A stretch of DNA of 64,000 nt from Corynebacterium curieae. Its GTDB lineage: Bacteria > Actinomycetota > Actinomycetes > Mycobacteriales > Mycobacteriaceae. This document shows positions 16,867 to 25,151 of the stretch, one piece after another. The first letter of the stretch is position 1, and the number at the start of each line of letters is the position of its first letter. The notes under the pieces were generated by a model that ran no database searches, was not told where the DNA came from, and saw only the letters and a list, made by a program, of their open reading frames with translations. The stretch covers positions 21,593 through 85,592 of the forward strand of contig NZ_JAKMUU010000007.1 of NCBI RefSeq assembly GCF_027570035.1, read 5' to 3'. A program made the position numbers and the translations under genes.

Positions 16867-17475
16867 ATGACACGCACCATCGTTCACCTCGTGCGCCACG
16901 GCGAGGTCCACAACCCAGAGAAGATCCTCTACGGGCGCATCCCGGGCTATCACCTGTCCTCGCGCGGGCATTCCATGGCGGCGCGCACCGCGGAGTCCTT
17001 CCGCGATCATGACGTGACCTACCTGGCGGCCTCGCCGCTGCAGCGCGCCCAAGAAACCGCGCGGCCGATTGCGAAGGTAACGGGGCTGGACGTGGACGTC
17101 GATAAGACGCTCATCGAGTCCGGCAACCGCTTCGAGGGCCTGCGCACCAAGGGCCTGCGCTCCGCGCTGTGGAACCCGCGCCGCTGGCCGCTGCTGGTCA
17201 ACCCGCTGGAGCCATCGTGGGGTGAGCCCTATGAGCAGATTGCCGAGCGCATGCTCGGCTCCATAGAGCGCGCCCGCACCGCCGCGGCCGGCCACGAGGC
17301 GATCTTGGTGAGCCACCAGCTGCCCATCGTGATGGTGCAGCGCACCGTGCTGGGCCAGCGCCTGCCGCACGCGCCGTGGAACCGCGAATGCGATCTGGCC
17401 TCGGTCACCTCGCTGCTTTTCGAGGACAACCAGGTCACCGATATCTTCTACTCCTCGCCGGCGCAGGAGATTTAA
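16867..17475 (+). CDS. Histidine phosphatase family (phosphoglycerate mutase-like) protein
   Basis: This 202-aa protein has the phosphohistidine motif LVRHGEVHNP near the N-terminus, the second-site residues SPLQRAQETA, and the C-terminal catalytic histidine in AILVSHQLPIVM. The fold is clear and the substrate is not. The M. tuberculosis counterpart by gene order is Rv0525. It starts eight nt after hemL with a GGAGAG site and overlaps the thioredoxin gene by one base (TAATG), so it is in the cytochrome c maturation operon, perhaps only by transcriptional linkage. Confidence 0.88.
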   Translation: MTRTIVHLVRHGEVHNPEKILYGRIPGYHLSSRGHSMAARTAESFRDHDVTYLAASPLQRAQETARPIAKVTGLDVDVDKTLIESGNRFEGLRTKGLRSALWNPRRWPLLVNPLEPSWGEPYEQIAERMLGSIERARTAAAGHEAILVSHQLPIVMVQRTVLGQRLPHAPWNRECDLASVTSLLFEDNQVTDIFYSSPAQEI

Positions 17476-18086
17476 TGGCACTACAACGCAGACGCGCAGT
17501 CGGCGCAGTGCTAGCAGCAGCGGCCGTCGCCCTGCCGCTAGCTGGTTGCTCCCAGGATTCCGATAACGCGCAAAACGCGGTGGCTACCGGCGGAAACTTC
17601 GAGTTCATTACGCCCGGCGGCGAAAAGGTCATCAACTACGAGGAATCCGAGCGCAAGCCGCTGCGCACGTTCTCCGGCGAGGATGTGCGCGATACGGATA
17701 AGACCATCTCCTTGGAGGACTATGACGGGGAAATCGTCGTGCTCAACTCCTGGGGCCAGTGGTGCGCGCCCTGCCGTTCCGAGGCCGATGATCTCCAAGA
17801 GATTCACTCCGAGCTACAAAAGCGGAAGATCGGCACCGTCTTGGGCATCAATGTGCGCGACTATAACCCGCAGGTTTCCAATGACTTCCTCGAAGACAAC
17901 GGGTTGGAGTATCCCTCCATCTATGATCCACCGTTTAAGACCGCTGCCGCCCTGGGTGGTGTGCCCACCTCTGTGGTTCCGACCACCATCGTCTTGGATA
18001 AACAGCACCGCCCGGCTACGGTCTTTTTGCGGTCCATCACCGCTAAAGATGTGATGGACGTAGTGGACAAGTTAGAAAAGGAATAA
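17475..18086 (+). CDS. TlpA/ResA-like thioredoxin lipoprotein for cytochrome c maturation
   Basis: This 203-aa protein has a signal peptide with lipobox (ALPLAGC, lipidated Cys around residue 25) followed by an extracytoplasmic thioredoxin domain. The active site is NSWGQWCAPCRSEADDL (CAPC), with a cis-Pro strand near GVPTSVVPTTIVLD. It probably keeps apocytochrome c heme-binding cysteines reduced, drawing electrons from the CcdA protein encoded next. The start overlaps the previous stop (TAATG), and the stop abuts the ccdA start. It corresponds to Rv0526. Confidence 0.92.
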   Translation: MALQRRRAVGAVLAAAAVALPLAGCSQDSDNAQNAVATGGNFEFITPGGEKVINYEESERKPLRTFSGEDVRDTDKTISLEDYDGEIVVLNSWGQWCAPCRSEADDLQEIHSELQKRKIGTVLGINVRDYNPQVSNDFLEDNGLEYPSIYDPPFKTAAALGGVPTSVVPTTIVLDKQHRPATVFLRSITAKDVMDVVDKLEKE

Positions 18087-18890
18087 ATGGACAACGCAGC
18101 GAGCGTCGGCAACTCCTTTGCCGAGGCCGCGACCTCCGGCCCACTTATTTTGGGCTTGCTCGCGGCCGCCGTGGCGGGGCTGGTGAGCTTCGCCAGCCCG
18201 TGTGTGATCCCGCTGGTGCCCGGCTATATTTCCTACCTGGCCGGCGTGGTGGGCGGCGAGGTTACGTTTGATGGTGAGTTGGGGGTGGGCGTCGGCAAGC
18301 GCAGGCAATGGGCCGTGGTGGTGGCCGCCGCCTTGTTCATCCTGGGCTTTACCGTGGTTTTCCTGCTGGCGACGGTCTCGGTATTCGGCGCGATTTCCGC
18401 GCTCCGGCTCAATGAGGAAATGCTCATGCGCATCGGCGGCGGCGTGACCATCCTGATGGGCGTGGTCTTCCTGGGCGCGATTCCGGCGCTGCAGAAGGAT
18501 ACCCGCATGGCACCGAAGCGCTGGACCACCTGGCTGGGCGCGCCGCTGCTCGGCGGGATATTCGCGCTGGGCTGGACGCCGTGCCTGGGGCCAACGCTGG
18601 CCGCCATTATTTCTGTATCGGCCGGCACCGAGGGCATGACGGCCGCGCGCGGCGTGCTGCTCATCATCTTTTATTGCCTGGGCTTGGGCCTGCCGTTCCT
18701 TCTGGTGGCGCTGGGTTCTGCGCGGGCAATGCGCACGATTTCGTGGGCCCGCAAGCACTCGCATACCATCCAGATAATCGGCGGCGTGGCCATGATCCTC
18801 GTCGGCCTGGCCCTGGTAACCGGCCTGTGGGGCGAGTTCATTAGCCTCATCCGCCAGTGGACAGGCAACTTTGGCGCAACCCTGATTTAG
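18087..18890 (+). CDS. ccdA: CcdA/DsbD-type thiol-electron transmembrane protein
   Basis: This 267-aa protein has about six hydrophobic helices and the two membrane cysteines of the family: LVSFASPCVIPLVPGYISYL and ALGWTPCLGPTLAAI. It carries electrons from cytoplasmic thioredoxin across the membrane to the extracytoplasmic thioredoxin encoded just upstream. That keeps apocytochrome c cysteines reduced for heme attachment. It begins directly after the upstream stop codon and is followed seven nt later by resB. It corresponds to Rv0527. Confidence 0.94.
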   Translation: MDNAASVGNSFAEAATSGPLILGLLAAAVAGLVSFASPCVIPLVPGYISYLAGVVGGEVTFDGELGVGVGKRRQWAVVVAAALFILGFTVVFLLATVSVFGAISALRLNEEMLMRIGGGVTILMGVVFLGAIPALQKDTRMAPKRWTTWLGAPLLGGIFALGWTPCLGPTLAAIISVSAGTEGMTAARGVLLIIFYCLGLGLPFLLVALGSARAMRTISWARKHSHTIQIIGGVAMILVGLALVTGLWGEFISLIRQWTGNFGATLI

Positions 18891-18897
18891 GAGAGAC

Positions 18898-20529
18898 GTG
18901 AAATACTTCCGCAAAGCCTGGCATTGGTTGACCAGCATGCGCACGGCGCTGGCGCTGCTTTTCTTGCTGGCGCTGGCCGCGATTCCCGGTTCCTTGCTGC
19001 CGCAGCGCGACCTCAACGAGCAGAACGTGCAGGACTTCATCGAGTCCAACGGCAACGTAGCGAAGATCTACGACAAGCTGCAGCTTTTCGACGTCTTTTC
19101 GTCCGTCTGGTTCCAGGCCATCTTCGTCCTCTTGGCCATTTCCCTGGTGGGCTGCATCCTGCCGCGCTCGTGGGATCACTACAAGGCGTGGAAGACCCCG
19201 CCGACGCGCGCGCCGAAGTACCTCCACAAGCTGCCGCTGGCGGCCGAGGGGCACTCGGAAAAGAGTGAGGAGGAGCTGTCCGCGGAAATCCAGAAGCGCC
19301 TGAAGAAGTGGCGCGTGGCCGAGTACTCCCCGGAGAAGGACCGCGCCGGTGTGCACACCTTCTCTGCGGAGCGCGGCTATGGCCGCGAGCTGGCTAACCT
19401 CATCTTCCACGTGGCGCTGGTGGCCATTTTGGTTACCGTCGCGGCCGGCAAGCTAGTCAACTACGAGGGCCAGGTCATCGTGGTTACCGAGTCCGGCTCC
19501 CAGGGCGGTGGCCAGACCCTGGACCAGTCCACGGAGTTCTGCAATACTTCCACGTCAAACTTTGACTCCTTCCGCGCCGGCCCGCTTTTCGACGGCACCG
19601 GGCTCCACCCCTTCTGCCTCATCGCCCACGACTTCGCGGCCGAGTACCTGCCAAACGGCCAGGCGGAGATGTTTACCTCCAACGTCTCCTACGCGGAGGG
19701 CGAGGATATCTACAAGGATGACTCCGAGTGGAAGGATTATGAGCTCAAGGTCAACCACCCGCTGCGCTTGGCGCAAAACCGCGTCTATTTGCAGGGCCAC
19801 GGTTATGCGCCGACGGTCACGGTGGAATGGCCCAATGGCGAAAAACGCACCCAGACCATTCAGTTCCAGCCGAATGACACGACCTTCTTCCTGTCGTCCG
19901 GCGCGATGCGCTTTGACCCGCCGGCCGGCATGCACCCGGATCTCTATGACCGCCGCCAGAACCAGATCGCCATCCAGGGCCTCTTCGCGCCCACGGCCGA
20001 GTGGTCCGGCGAGAACGGCAAGCTGCTGCAGTCCTCGTATCCAGGCCTGAATGATCCGGCAATGGCCATCGATATCTACCGCGGCGATGCCGGCCTGGAT
20101 ACGGGCACCCCGCAGTCCTTCTTCTCCCTAGATCCGAACCTGGTGCAGTCTGGCCAGTTGCAAAAGATTGACCGCGTGAACCTCAACCAGGGCGAGGACG
20201 TCACCCTAGACGATGGCACGAAGATCACCTTCGACGGTGCCAGCGAGTTCGCCAACTACCAGGTCTCTTATGATCCCTTCCAGAAGTGGGTTCTGGTCTC
20301 CGCGCTGGTCATGCTCCTTTCCTTGGTAGGTTCGCTGGTGATTAAGCGCCGTCGCGTCTACATCCGCCTGCGGCCGAACGCGGCCGGCGGCACCGACGTG
20401 GAGATGGGCGGTCTCGCCCGTACGGACCGCGCCGGCTGGTCCGAGGAGTTCCACGAGCTGCACTGCGCGCTGTTGGAGCTGCCGGACCCAGACGAGGTCG
20501 AAGAAGATGAACTTTATACCGATGATTAG
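18898..20529 (+). CDS. resB: Cytochrome c biogenesis protein ResB (Ccs1)
   Basis: This 543-aa protein is one half of the system II heme-lyase. It opens with a hydrophobic helix (MRTALALLFLLALAAIPGSLLPQ) characteristic of ResB, has helices near residues 70-90 and 165-190, a long extracytoplasmic domain of about 250 residues, and a last helix (WVLVSALVMLLSLVGSLVI) before a charged cytoplasmic tail. It works with CcsB to carry heme across the membrane and attach it to CXXCH cytochromes. GTG start with GGAGAG upstream. It corresponds to Rv0528. Confidence 0.94.
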   Translation: MKYFRKAWHWLTSMRTALALLFLLALAAIPGSLLPQRDLNEQNVQDFIESNGNVAKIYDKLQLFDVFSSVWFQAIFVLLAISLVGCILPRSWDHYKAWKTPPTRAPKYLHKLPLAAEGHSEKSEEELSAEIQKRLKKWRVAEYSPEKDRAGVHTFSAERGYGRELANLIFHVALVAILVTVAAGKLVNYEGQVIVVTESGSQGGGQTLDQSTEFCNTSTSNFDSFRAGPLFDGTGLHPFCLIAHDFAAEYLPNGQAEMFTSNVSYAEGEDIYKDDSEWKDYELKVNHPLRLAQNRVYLQGHGYAPTVTVEWPNGEKRTQTIQFQPNDTTFFLSSGAMRFDPPAGMHPDLYDRRQNQIAIQGLFAPTAEWSGENGKLLQSSYPGLNDPAMAIDIYRGDAGLDTGTPQSFFSLDPNLVQSGQLQKIDRVNLNQGEDVTLDDGTKITFDGASEFANYQVSYDPFQKWVLVSALVMLLSLVGSLVIKRRRVYIRLRPNAAGGTDVEMGGLARTDRAGWSEEFHELHCALLELPDPDEVEEDELYTDD

Positions 20530-20542
20530 TGCGTGAGCTTGA

Positions 20543-20558
20543 TCCAACAAAAGTTGGA
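20543..20558 (+). promoter_or_regulatory. Palindromic operator-like box upstream of ccsB
   Basis: TCCAACAAAAGTTGGA is a perfect inverted repeat with 6-bp arms and an AAAA centre. Its complement starts with TCCAACTTTTG, the same 11-mer found at the hemE and hemL promoters. It lies 66 nt before the ccsB start, near where a promoter is expected. Confidence 0.6.
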
Positions 20559-20623
20559 TTGGGCCGTTCCGCTGAGTAAGGTAATCAGCACTTACCCCGC
20601 ACGTGTGAAGGCTAGGAGCATGC

Positions 20624-21643
20624 ATGCAGATCGATCAGAATCTGTCTAATTTCTCGGATATCGCGGTGCAGACCGCCTTTGTGGTGTACTGCGTCGCGCT
20701 CTTTATGTCCCTGTTTTATTACGGACGCATGCAGGGCATTATCGAGGGCCGCCGCGCCGTGAAGTCCCAAGCCGCGAAGGTCTTGGTGGGTGCGGGCGCT
20801 GGGGGCGTCGATAAGCAAAGCTATGAGGGCGAGGTTGCCCAGTCCTCTTCCGGAATCACGGCCGATGAGCTGAAGGAAAAGGAGCGCAAGGCCGATAAGC
20901 TCGGCGGCATGACCAGCGCGCTGATGTGGGTAGGCATCGCGCTGCACGCCGCGGCGATTGTGCTGCGCGGCCTGGCTACCGGCCGCTTCCCCTTTGGCAA
21001 CCTGTACGAGTACGTGTTGATGGTGAGCTTCGGTGTGCTGCTGGTAGGCAATATAGCTATGCAGCGCAAGGAGTGGCGCACCGTGTGGCCATGGCTGCTT
21101 ACCCCGGTGCTGGCGCTGATGTTTTATGGATCCACCAAGCTCTATGCCGAGTCTGCCCCGGTGGTGCCGGCGCTGCAGTCGCACTGGCTGCCCATCCACG
21201 TCACCGTGGTTTCCCTGGGCGCGTCCATAGGTATTATCTCCGGCATTGTCTCGCTGCTGACTCTTTTCCGTATGGCGCAACCGAAGCATGCTGAGCATGG
21301 CTTCTTCGGTGCGGTGGCCCGCCCGCTTCCTTCGGCCGCGAAGATCGATCAGTTGGCCTACCGCCTAGCCGTTATCACCCTGCCGACCTTGGGCTTGGGC
21401 ATCATCCTGGGTGCTATCTGGGCCGAGTCCGCTTGGGGCCGCTTCTGGGGCTGGGACCCAAAGGAGACCGTGTCCTTCGCTACCTGGATCCTTTATGCCG
21501 CCTACCTGCACGCGCGTGCAACGCCGGCCTTCCGCAAGGCGGCACCGTGGATCAACGTCATGGCGATGGCGCTGATGGTATTCAACCTCTTCTTCATCAA
21601 TATGGTCGTCTCCGGCCTGCACTCCTATGCGGGGCTGAACTAG
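20624..21643 (+). CDS. ccsB: Cytochrome c biogenesis protein CcsB (CcsA/ResC-type)
   Basis: This 339-aa protein has about eight membrane helices and the heme-handling tryptophan motif WGRFWGWDPKETVSFATW near the C-terminus, diagnostic of the CcsA/CcmC/CcmF superfamily. Conserved histidines flank it (HVTVVSLGASIG, YLHARA). With ResB it forms the system II cytochrome c synthase. The 94-nt gap after resB contains the TCCAAC palindrome, suggesting its own promoter. It corresponds to Rv0529. The ATG at 20624 follows GGCTAGGAG. The next gene starts immediately at the stop codon. Confidence 0.94.
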   Translation: MQIDQNLSNFSDIAVQTAFVVYCVALFMSLFYYGRMQGIIEGRRAVKSQAAKVLVGAGAGGVDKQSYEGEVAQSSSGITADELKEKERKADKLGGMTSALMWVGIALHAAAIVLRGLATGRFPFGNLYEYVLMVSFGVLLVGNIAMQRKEWRTVWPWLLTPVLALMFYGSTKLYAESAPVVPALQSHWLPIHVTVVSLGASIGIISGIVSLLTLFRMAQPKHAEHGFFGAVARPLPSAAKIDQLAYRLAVITLPTLGLGIILGAIWAESAWGRFWGWDPKETVSFATWILYAAYLHARATPAFRKAAPWINVMAMALMVFNLFFINMVVSGLHSYAGLN

Positions 21644-21904
21644 ATGGCGGAGCATAATAGCCCACGCCATAAGCTAGGCAAGCCGGCCGGCGATAATGCC
21701 GTGATTTTGGGATTGGGCGCTCAATTTGCCGAGCGCCGCCGCGAGCTGGGTATTTTGCAGCAGCAGCTTGCCGACGCTGCCGGTATCTCCCGCTCCACCC
21801 TCCACACCATCGAGCATGGTGGCGCGGGTGTGCGGTGGGAAAAGATTACCGCCGTGGCCGAGGCCTTAGGCCTGGAGATGCGCTTCGTGCCGAAGGATTC
21901 CTAG
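21644..21904 (+). CDS. XRE-family helix-turn-helix regulator
   Basis: This 86-aa protein is essentially one Cro/CI-type HTH domain: FAERRRELGILQQQLADAAGISRSTLHTIEHGGAGVRWEKITAVAEAL. It starts directly after the ccsB stop codon and so is co-transcribed with it. Such small XRE proteins are often antitoxins or autoregulators. No toxin gene is adjacent, and the next gene runs the other way, overlapping by four bases. A role in regulating the cytochrome c genes is possible but unsupported beyond position. Confidence 0.85.
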   Translation: MAEHNSPRHKLGKPAGDNAVILGLGAQFAERRRELGILQQQLADAAGISRSTLHTIEHGGAGVRWEKITAVAEALGLEMRFVPKDS

Positions 21905-22146
21905 TCCTTGTCGCCGTCGGTGCCGCGATTGCGGCGCTGGCGGCGTTTTTCTTCCTCTGCCTCCTGCGCGCGGCGCTGCTTGAAGCGCTCCTTTTCCAGT
22001 TTCCAGAGGAATTCCTCGTCATCATCGGGGCCCTTGATGGCGCGGGGTTGTTCCACCTCGCGCTTTTTCCATGTGGAGGGCCCGAAGGCCTTCCACACCA
22101 AGTAGGCGGCGAGGACAAAGAGTAAGAGGAGGATGATTCGGCCCAT
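21901..22146 (-). CDS. Small single-pass membrane protein with charged tail
   Basis: This 81-aa protein has one N-terminal transmembrane helix (MGRIILLLLFVLAAYLVWKAF) and then a highly charged cytoplasmic segment rich in Glu, Lys and Arg (EEFLWKLEKERFKQRRAQEAEEEKRRQRRNRG), probably helical. The ATG at 22146 starts at the hydrophobic segment; an in-frame start 20 codons upstream would read through the divergent promoter. Function unknown. It is convergent with the XRE gene and divergent from the DUF4229 gene. Confidence 0.7.
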   Translation of the reverse strand: MGRIILLLLFVLAAYLVWKAFGPSTWKKREVEQPRAIKGPDDDEEFLWKLEKERFKQRRAQEAEEEKRRQRRNRGTDGDKD

Positions 22147-22170
22147 GCGTGCGATCCTACCTGCACCGCG

Positions 22171-22176
22171 TACAAT
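22171..22176 (+). promoter_or_regulatory. -10 box of a probable leaderless transcript
   Basis: TACAAT lies eight nt before the ATG of the DUF4229 gene, which has no Shine-Dalgarno. Confidence 0.45.
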
Positions 22177-22184
22177 CAACCCCC

Positions 22185-22511
22185 ATGACGCATAACCCTG
22201 AGCCACCCAAGCCGGATCCGGAACTGCGCCGTCGTTCGCGCGCGGCGCTGTGGAAATACGGGCTCGCCCGCGTAGTGCTTTTTATCGCTTTGACCGCGGT
22301 GATCGAGCTATTGGCCATCGCCATCGGCTTTCCCATCCCAGTGCTCGTCGCGGCGCTGTTGGCGCTTTTTGTGGCGCTGCCGCTATCGATGCTGATCTTT
22401 AAAAAATGGCGCATCGAGGCCACCCAAACGCTGGCGGAGTACTCTGCCCAGCGCAAGGCCCACAAGCGCTGGGTCCAGGCGGAGCTGGAAGGCCGCGCCG
22501 CGCAGGATTAG
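22185..22511 (+). CDS. DUF4229-like small membrane protein
   Basis: This 108-aa protein has a polar N-terminus (HNPEPPKPDPELRRRSR), two hydrophobic helices (VVLFIALTAVIELLAIAIGF and VLVAALLALFVALPLSMLIF), then a basic C-terminal helix (KKWRIEATQTLAEYSAQRKAHKRW). This layout matches the DUF4229 family found near menA in Actinobacteria (Rv0531 region). No function is known. The ATG at 22185 fits a leaderless start; the upstream in-frame ATG at 22149 lies before the -10 box. Its end overlaps the convergent menA gene by four bases. Confidence 0.82.
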   Translation: MTHNPEPPKPDPELRRRSRAALWKYGLARVVLFIALTAVIELLAIAIGFPIPVLVAALLALFVALPLSMLIFKKWRIEATQTLAEYSAQRKAHKRWVQAELEGRAAQD

Positions 22512-23434
22512 ACGATGATAAGCGCTGCGGCCTCGATAACGGCCCACAGGAGCATCGCGCGGCCGGTCAGGCCGAGCACGGGGATGAGCTCGGGTCCTTG
22601 GGCGCCGCGGTTGACGGTGCGGATGGCGCGCAGCGCGAAGGGGAAGTAGACCAATCCGGCGAGCGCGAGCCAGCTGCTAAAGGCGATGCCGATGGTCAGC
22701 AAGAAGGGCAGCAGCAGTAGCGCCGTGAAGAGCAGGCGAGCCTTGTCGTTGCCAAGCCGCACGGCGAGGGTAATCTTGCCGGTCTCGGCGTCGGAAGGAA
22801 TATCGCGGATATTATTGACCAAGTTGACGCCGGAGCTCATCGCGCCGATGCCCACGGCCAGCGCGAGGCCCGACCAGGACAGGCGCCCGGCCTGGGTGAA
22901 TTCGGTGCCGAGCACGGCGACGAGCCCGAAGAAGATAAAGACGGCGACCTCGCCGAGCCCGCGGTAGCCATACGGATTCTTGCCGCCGGTATAAAACCAC
23001 GCGCCGGCGATGCACAGCGCGCCGACGAGGATGAGCCACCACGCGTGCGCCGCAAAGGAGAGCGCGATGCCGGCGATTCCGGCCACGGCGAAGGCGGCAA
23101 AGGCCGCGAGCTTTACGTGCTGCGGGCGGGCCAGGCCGCCGCCGGTTAGGCGCTGTGGGCCGGTGCGGTCGTCGTCGGTGCCGCGGATGCCGTCGGAGTA
23201 GTCATTGGCATAGTTCACGCCGATGATAAGCGCCCATGCCACGATGAGGGCGAGGAGCGCGCGGCCCACGTGGCCGCCGCCGATGCCGAAGGCCGCGCCG
23301 GTGCCCGCAACGACGGGCGCAAAAGCATTGGCCCAGGTATGCGGGCGTGCGCCCTCGAGCCAATCCTTTGCGGTGGCGGGGTAATGACCGGCGGAACGGG
23401 CCCCAGAATTCGGGGCGGACTTCGAGGCAGACAT
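22508..23434 (-). CDS. menA: 1,4-dihydroxy-2-naphthoate polyprenyltransferase
   Basis: MenA is a UbiA-superfamily membrane prenyltransferase that joins the polyprenyl chain to 1,4-dihydroxy-2-naphthoate to form demethylmenaquinone. The first Asp-rich motif, GVNYANDYSDGIRGTDDDR, and the second, NLVNNIRDIPSDAETGK, are both intact. They bind Mg-prenyl diphosphate. About eight hydrophobic helices are visible in 308 aa. The start at 23434 (MSASKSAP) is preferred to the one three codons upstream. It pairs with the prenyl diphosphate synthase at 43.5 kb and the methyltransferase at 41.4 kb. Confidence 0.95.
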   Translation of the reverse strand: MSASKSAPNSGARSAGHYPATAKDWLEGARPHTWANAFAPVVAGTGAAFGIGGGHVGRALLALIVAWALIIGVNYANDYSDGIRGTDDDRTGPQRLTGGGLARPQHVKLAAFAAFAVAGIAGIALSFAAHAWWLILVGALCIAGAWFYTGGKNPYGYRGLGEVAVFIFFGLVAVLGTEFTQAGRLSWSGLALAVGIGAMSSGVNLVNNIRDIPSDAETGKITLAVRLGNDKARLLFTALLLLPFLLTIGIAFSSWLALAGLVYFPFALRAIRTVNRGAQGPELIPVLGLTGRAMLLWAVIEAAALIIV

Positions 23435-23472
23435 AGCCACCATTGTGCCACTGGCGTGGTGGCGGGCGGCAA

Positions 23473-24300
23473 TCAGCGTAGGTAGGCGCGGCGGTGCACC
23501 CGATACGCGGCCAGCGCCGCGAAAAAGAGCGCGGCATTGGTGACCGTCATAGCGGCCGAGGTGGCCGCATTCAGGTAGTACGCCAGCCAGAATCCTGCTA
23601 CTGCGCTTAGCGCAGCGATGCCGCAGGCGGCCAGCACTAGGGCGGGCACGCGGCGGGTGATAAGCCGCGCGGTCATGGTGGGAAAGACCATCAAGGCGAT
23701 AACCAGCATGGCGCCGGCGGCGTGGAAGGCGGCGGTAGCGGTGCAGGCGACGACCGCCATAAACGTTGTCTGTACGGCGCGGGAGCGGACCCCGCGCACG
23801 GTGCAGAACGGGGCGTCAAAAGACGTGGCGGCAAGCCGCGGCAAGGTAAGGGCGAGGAAGATCGCATTAGCGGCAAGCACGGCGGCCATGACATAGCAAT
23901 AGTGGGGATTGGAAAAGGCGGCGAGGTTAACATCGCCGACCAAGACGGCGTGGACGTCGATATGCACGTGGCTCATCCGGGTGGAGATGAGGATGACGCC
24001 GGCGGCAAAGAGGGCGGGAAAGATGAGGCCCAGGGCGGCGTCGGCAGTAACCAGCGCGCTGCGCTGCAGCCACCGTGTGCCAAGCGCAACAGCCAGGGCG
24101 CCGGCCGCGGCGGTAAGGAGCAGCAGCGGGGACTTGATGTCGGAGGTTATCAGGTAGCCCACGGCGATGCCGGGAAGGATGGCGTGGCCGATGCCGTCGA
24201 TAAGCATGGCCTGGCCCTGGAGAACCACGAAGGTGCCGGGCAGCGCGCACGCCACGGCGGTAAGAACGGCGAGGAGGCAAGCGGTAGCGGCAAGGGTCAT
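23473..24300 (-). CDS. Metal ABC transporter permease (ZnuB/MntB family), second subunit
   Basis: This 275-aa integral membrane protein has about eight helices and the family signatures GQAMLIDGIGHAILPGIAVGYLI near the N-terminus and CTATAAFHAAGAMLVIALMVFPTMTARL in the C-terminal half. Such permeases import Mn2+, Zn2+ or Fe2+ together with the ATPase and binding protein of the same operon. It overlaps the first permease gene by four bases. The MntR-like regulator and operator upstream of the operon favour manganese. Confidence 0.9.
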   Translation of the reverse strand: MTLAATACLLAVLTAVACALPGTFVVLQGQAMLIDGIGHAILPGIAVGYLITSDIKSPLLLLTAAAGALAVALGTRWLQRSALVTADAALGLIFPALFAAGVILISTRMSHVHIDVHAVLVGDVNLAAFSNPHYCYVMAAVLAANAIFLALTLPRLAATSFDAPFCTVRGVRSRAVQTTFMAVVACTATAAFHAAGAMLVIALMVFPTMTARLITRRVPALVLAACGIAALSAVAGFWLAYYLNAATSAAMTVTNAALFFAALAAYRVHRRAYLR

Positions 24301-25151
24301 GGGCGGAGCTTTCTGGTGACAAGGCTGAGGGCTACGGCGGCGGCTTGCGCCAGCACGATGATGGGGCCGGTAGGCAGCGGGCCGAAGGCGATGGAAAGGT
24401 AGCAGCCCGCGGCGGCAGTGAGCGCGCCCAGGCAGCCGGCCAGGGCGATGAAGGGCCGCAGGCGGTGGACCCAGGGGCGGGCGGCTGCGGCCGGGCTGAT
24501 GACCACAGCCACCATGAGGACCACGCCGACTACCTTGACTCCGATAACCGTGATGGCGGTTAAGGCGAGGAAGCTGAGGGCGTTTAGGGCCGTGGTACGG
24601 ATGCCGGCTACGCGGGCAAAGGGGGCGTCAAAGGCGACGGCGGCTTGCCGAGTGTGTACCGAAGAAAGAATTAGCAAGACGCCGCCGCCAATGACGAGCG
24701 CAGAACTCACATCGGCGCGCGTGAGCGTGGACGCGTTTCCCAGGAGATAGACCTGGATGCCGGCCTTGCCGGGCAAGGGCTGGCGGGAAATATACTGCAT
24801 GAGCAGCATGCCGACGGAGAAGAATGTGGTAAGCGTAGCGGCCATGGCGGTGGTCGATCCCAGCGGGGCCAGCCGCGGAATCAGGTGAATGCAGCCGACG
24901 GCCAGTGCGCCAGTGAGGATGGCGCCGGCAGAAAGCAGCCAGATATTGCGGCCGTCCCACCCTAGGGCCGTGGCCGCGATAAAGGCGGCCAACAGGCCGG
25001 GCAGGGAGGAATGCGAGATGGCATCGGCCAGCAAGCTGGTGCGGCGCACATAGACTAACGGTCCGAGCGCACCGGCACAGGCTCCGATGAGTACCGTCCC
25101 CAAAAGCGCCTGCGTATAGGTGAAATCCTGGAAAAGTGCGAGTGGGTTCAT
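24297..25151 (-). CDS. Metal ABC transporter permease (ZnuB/MntB family), first subunit
   Basis: This 284-aa permease has about eight membrane helices, with SLLADAISHSSLPGLLAAF in the usual N-terminal signature and VVGVVLMVAVVISPAAAARPW in the second half. It forms a heterodimer with the permease encoded next. The start at 25151 lies in a four-base ATGA overlap with the ATPase gene; an in-frame start four codons upstream is less likely. Gene order is binding protein, ATPase, permease, permease. Confidence 0.9.
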   Translation of the reverse strand: MNPLALFQDFTYTQALLGTVLIGACAGALGPLVYVRRTSLLADAISHSSLPGLLAAFIAATALGWDGRNIWLLSAGAILTGALAVGCIHLIPRLAPLGSTTAMAATLTTFFSVGMLLMQYISRQPLPGKAGIQVYLLGNASTLTRADVSSALVIGGGVLLILSSVHTRQAAVAFDAPFARVAGIRTTALNALSFLALTAITVIGVKVVGVVLMVAVVISPAAAARPWVHRLRPFIALAGCLGALTAAAGCYLSIAFGPLPTGPIIVLAQAAAVALSLVTRKLRP

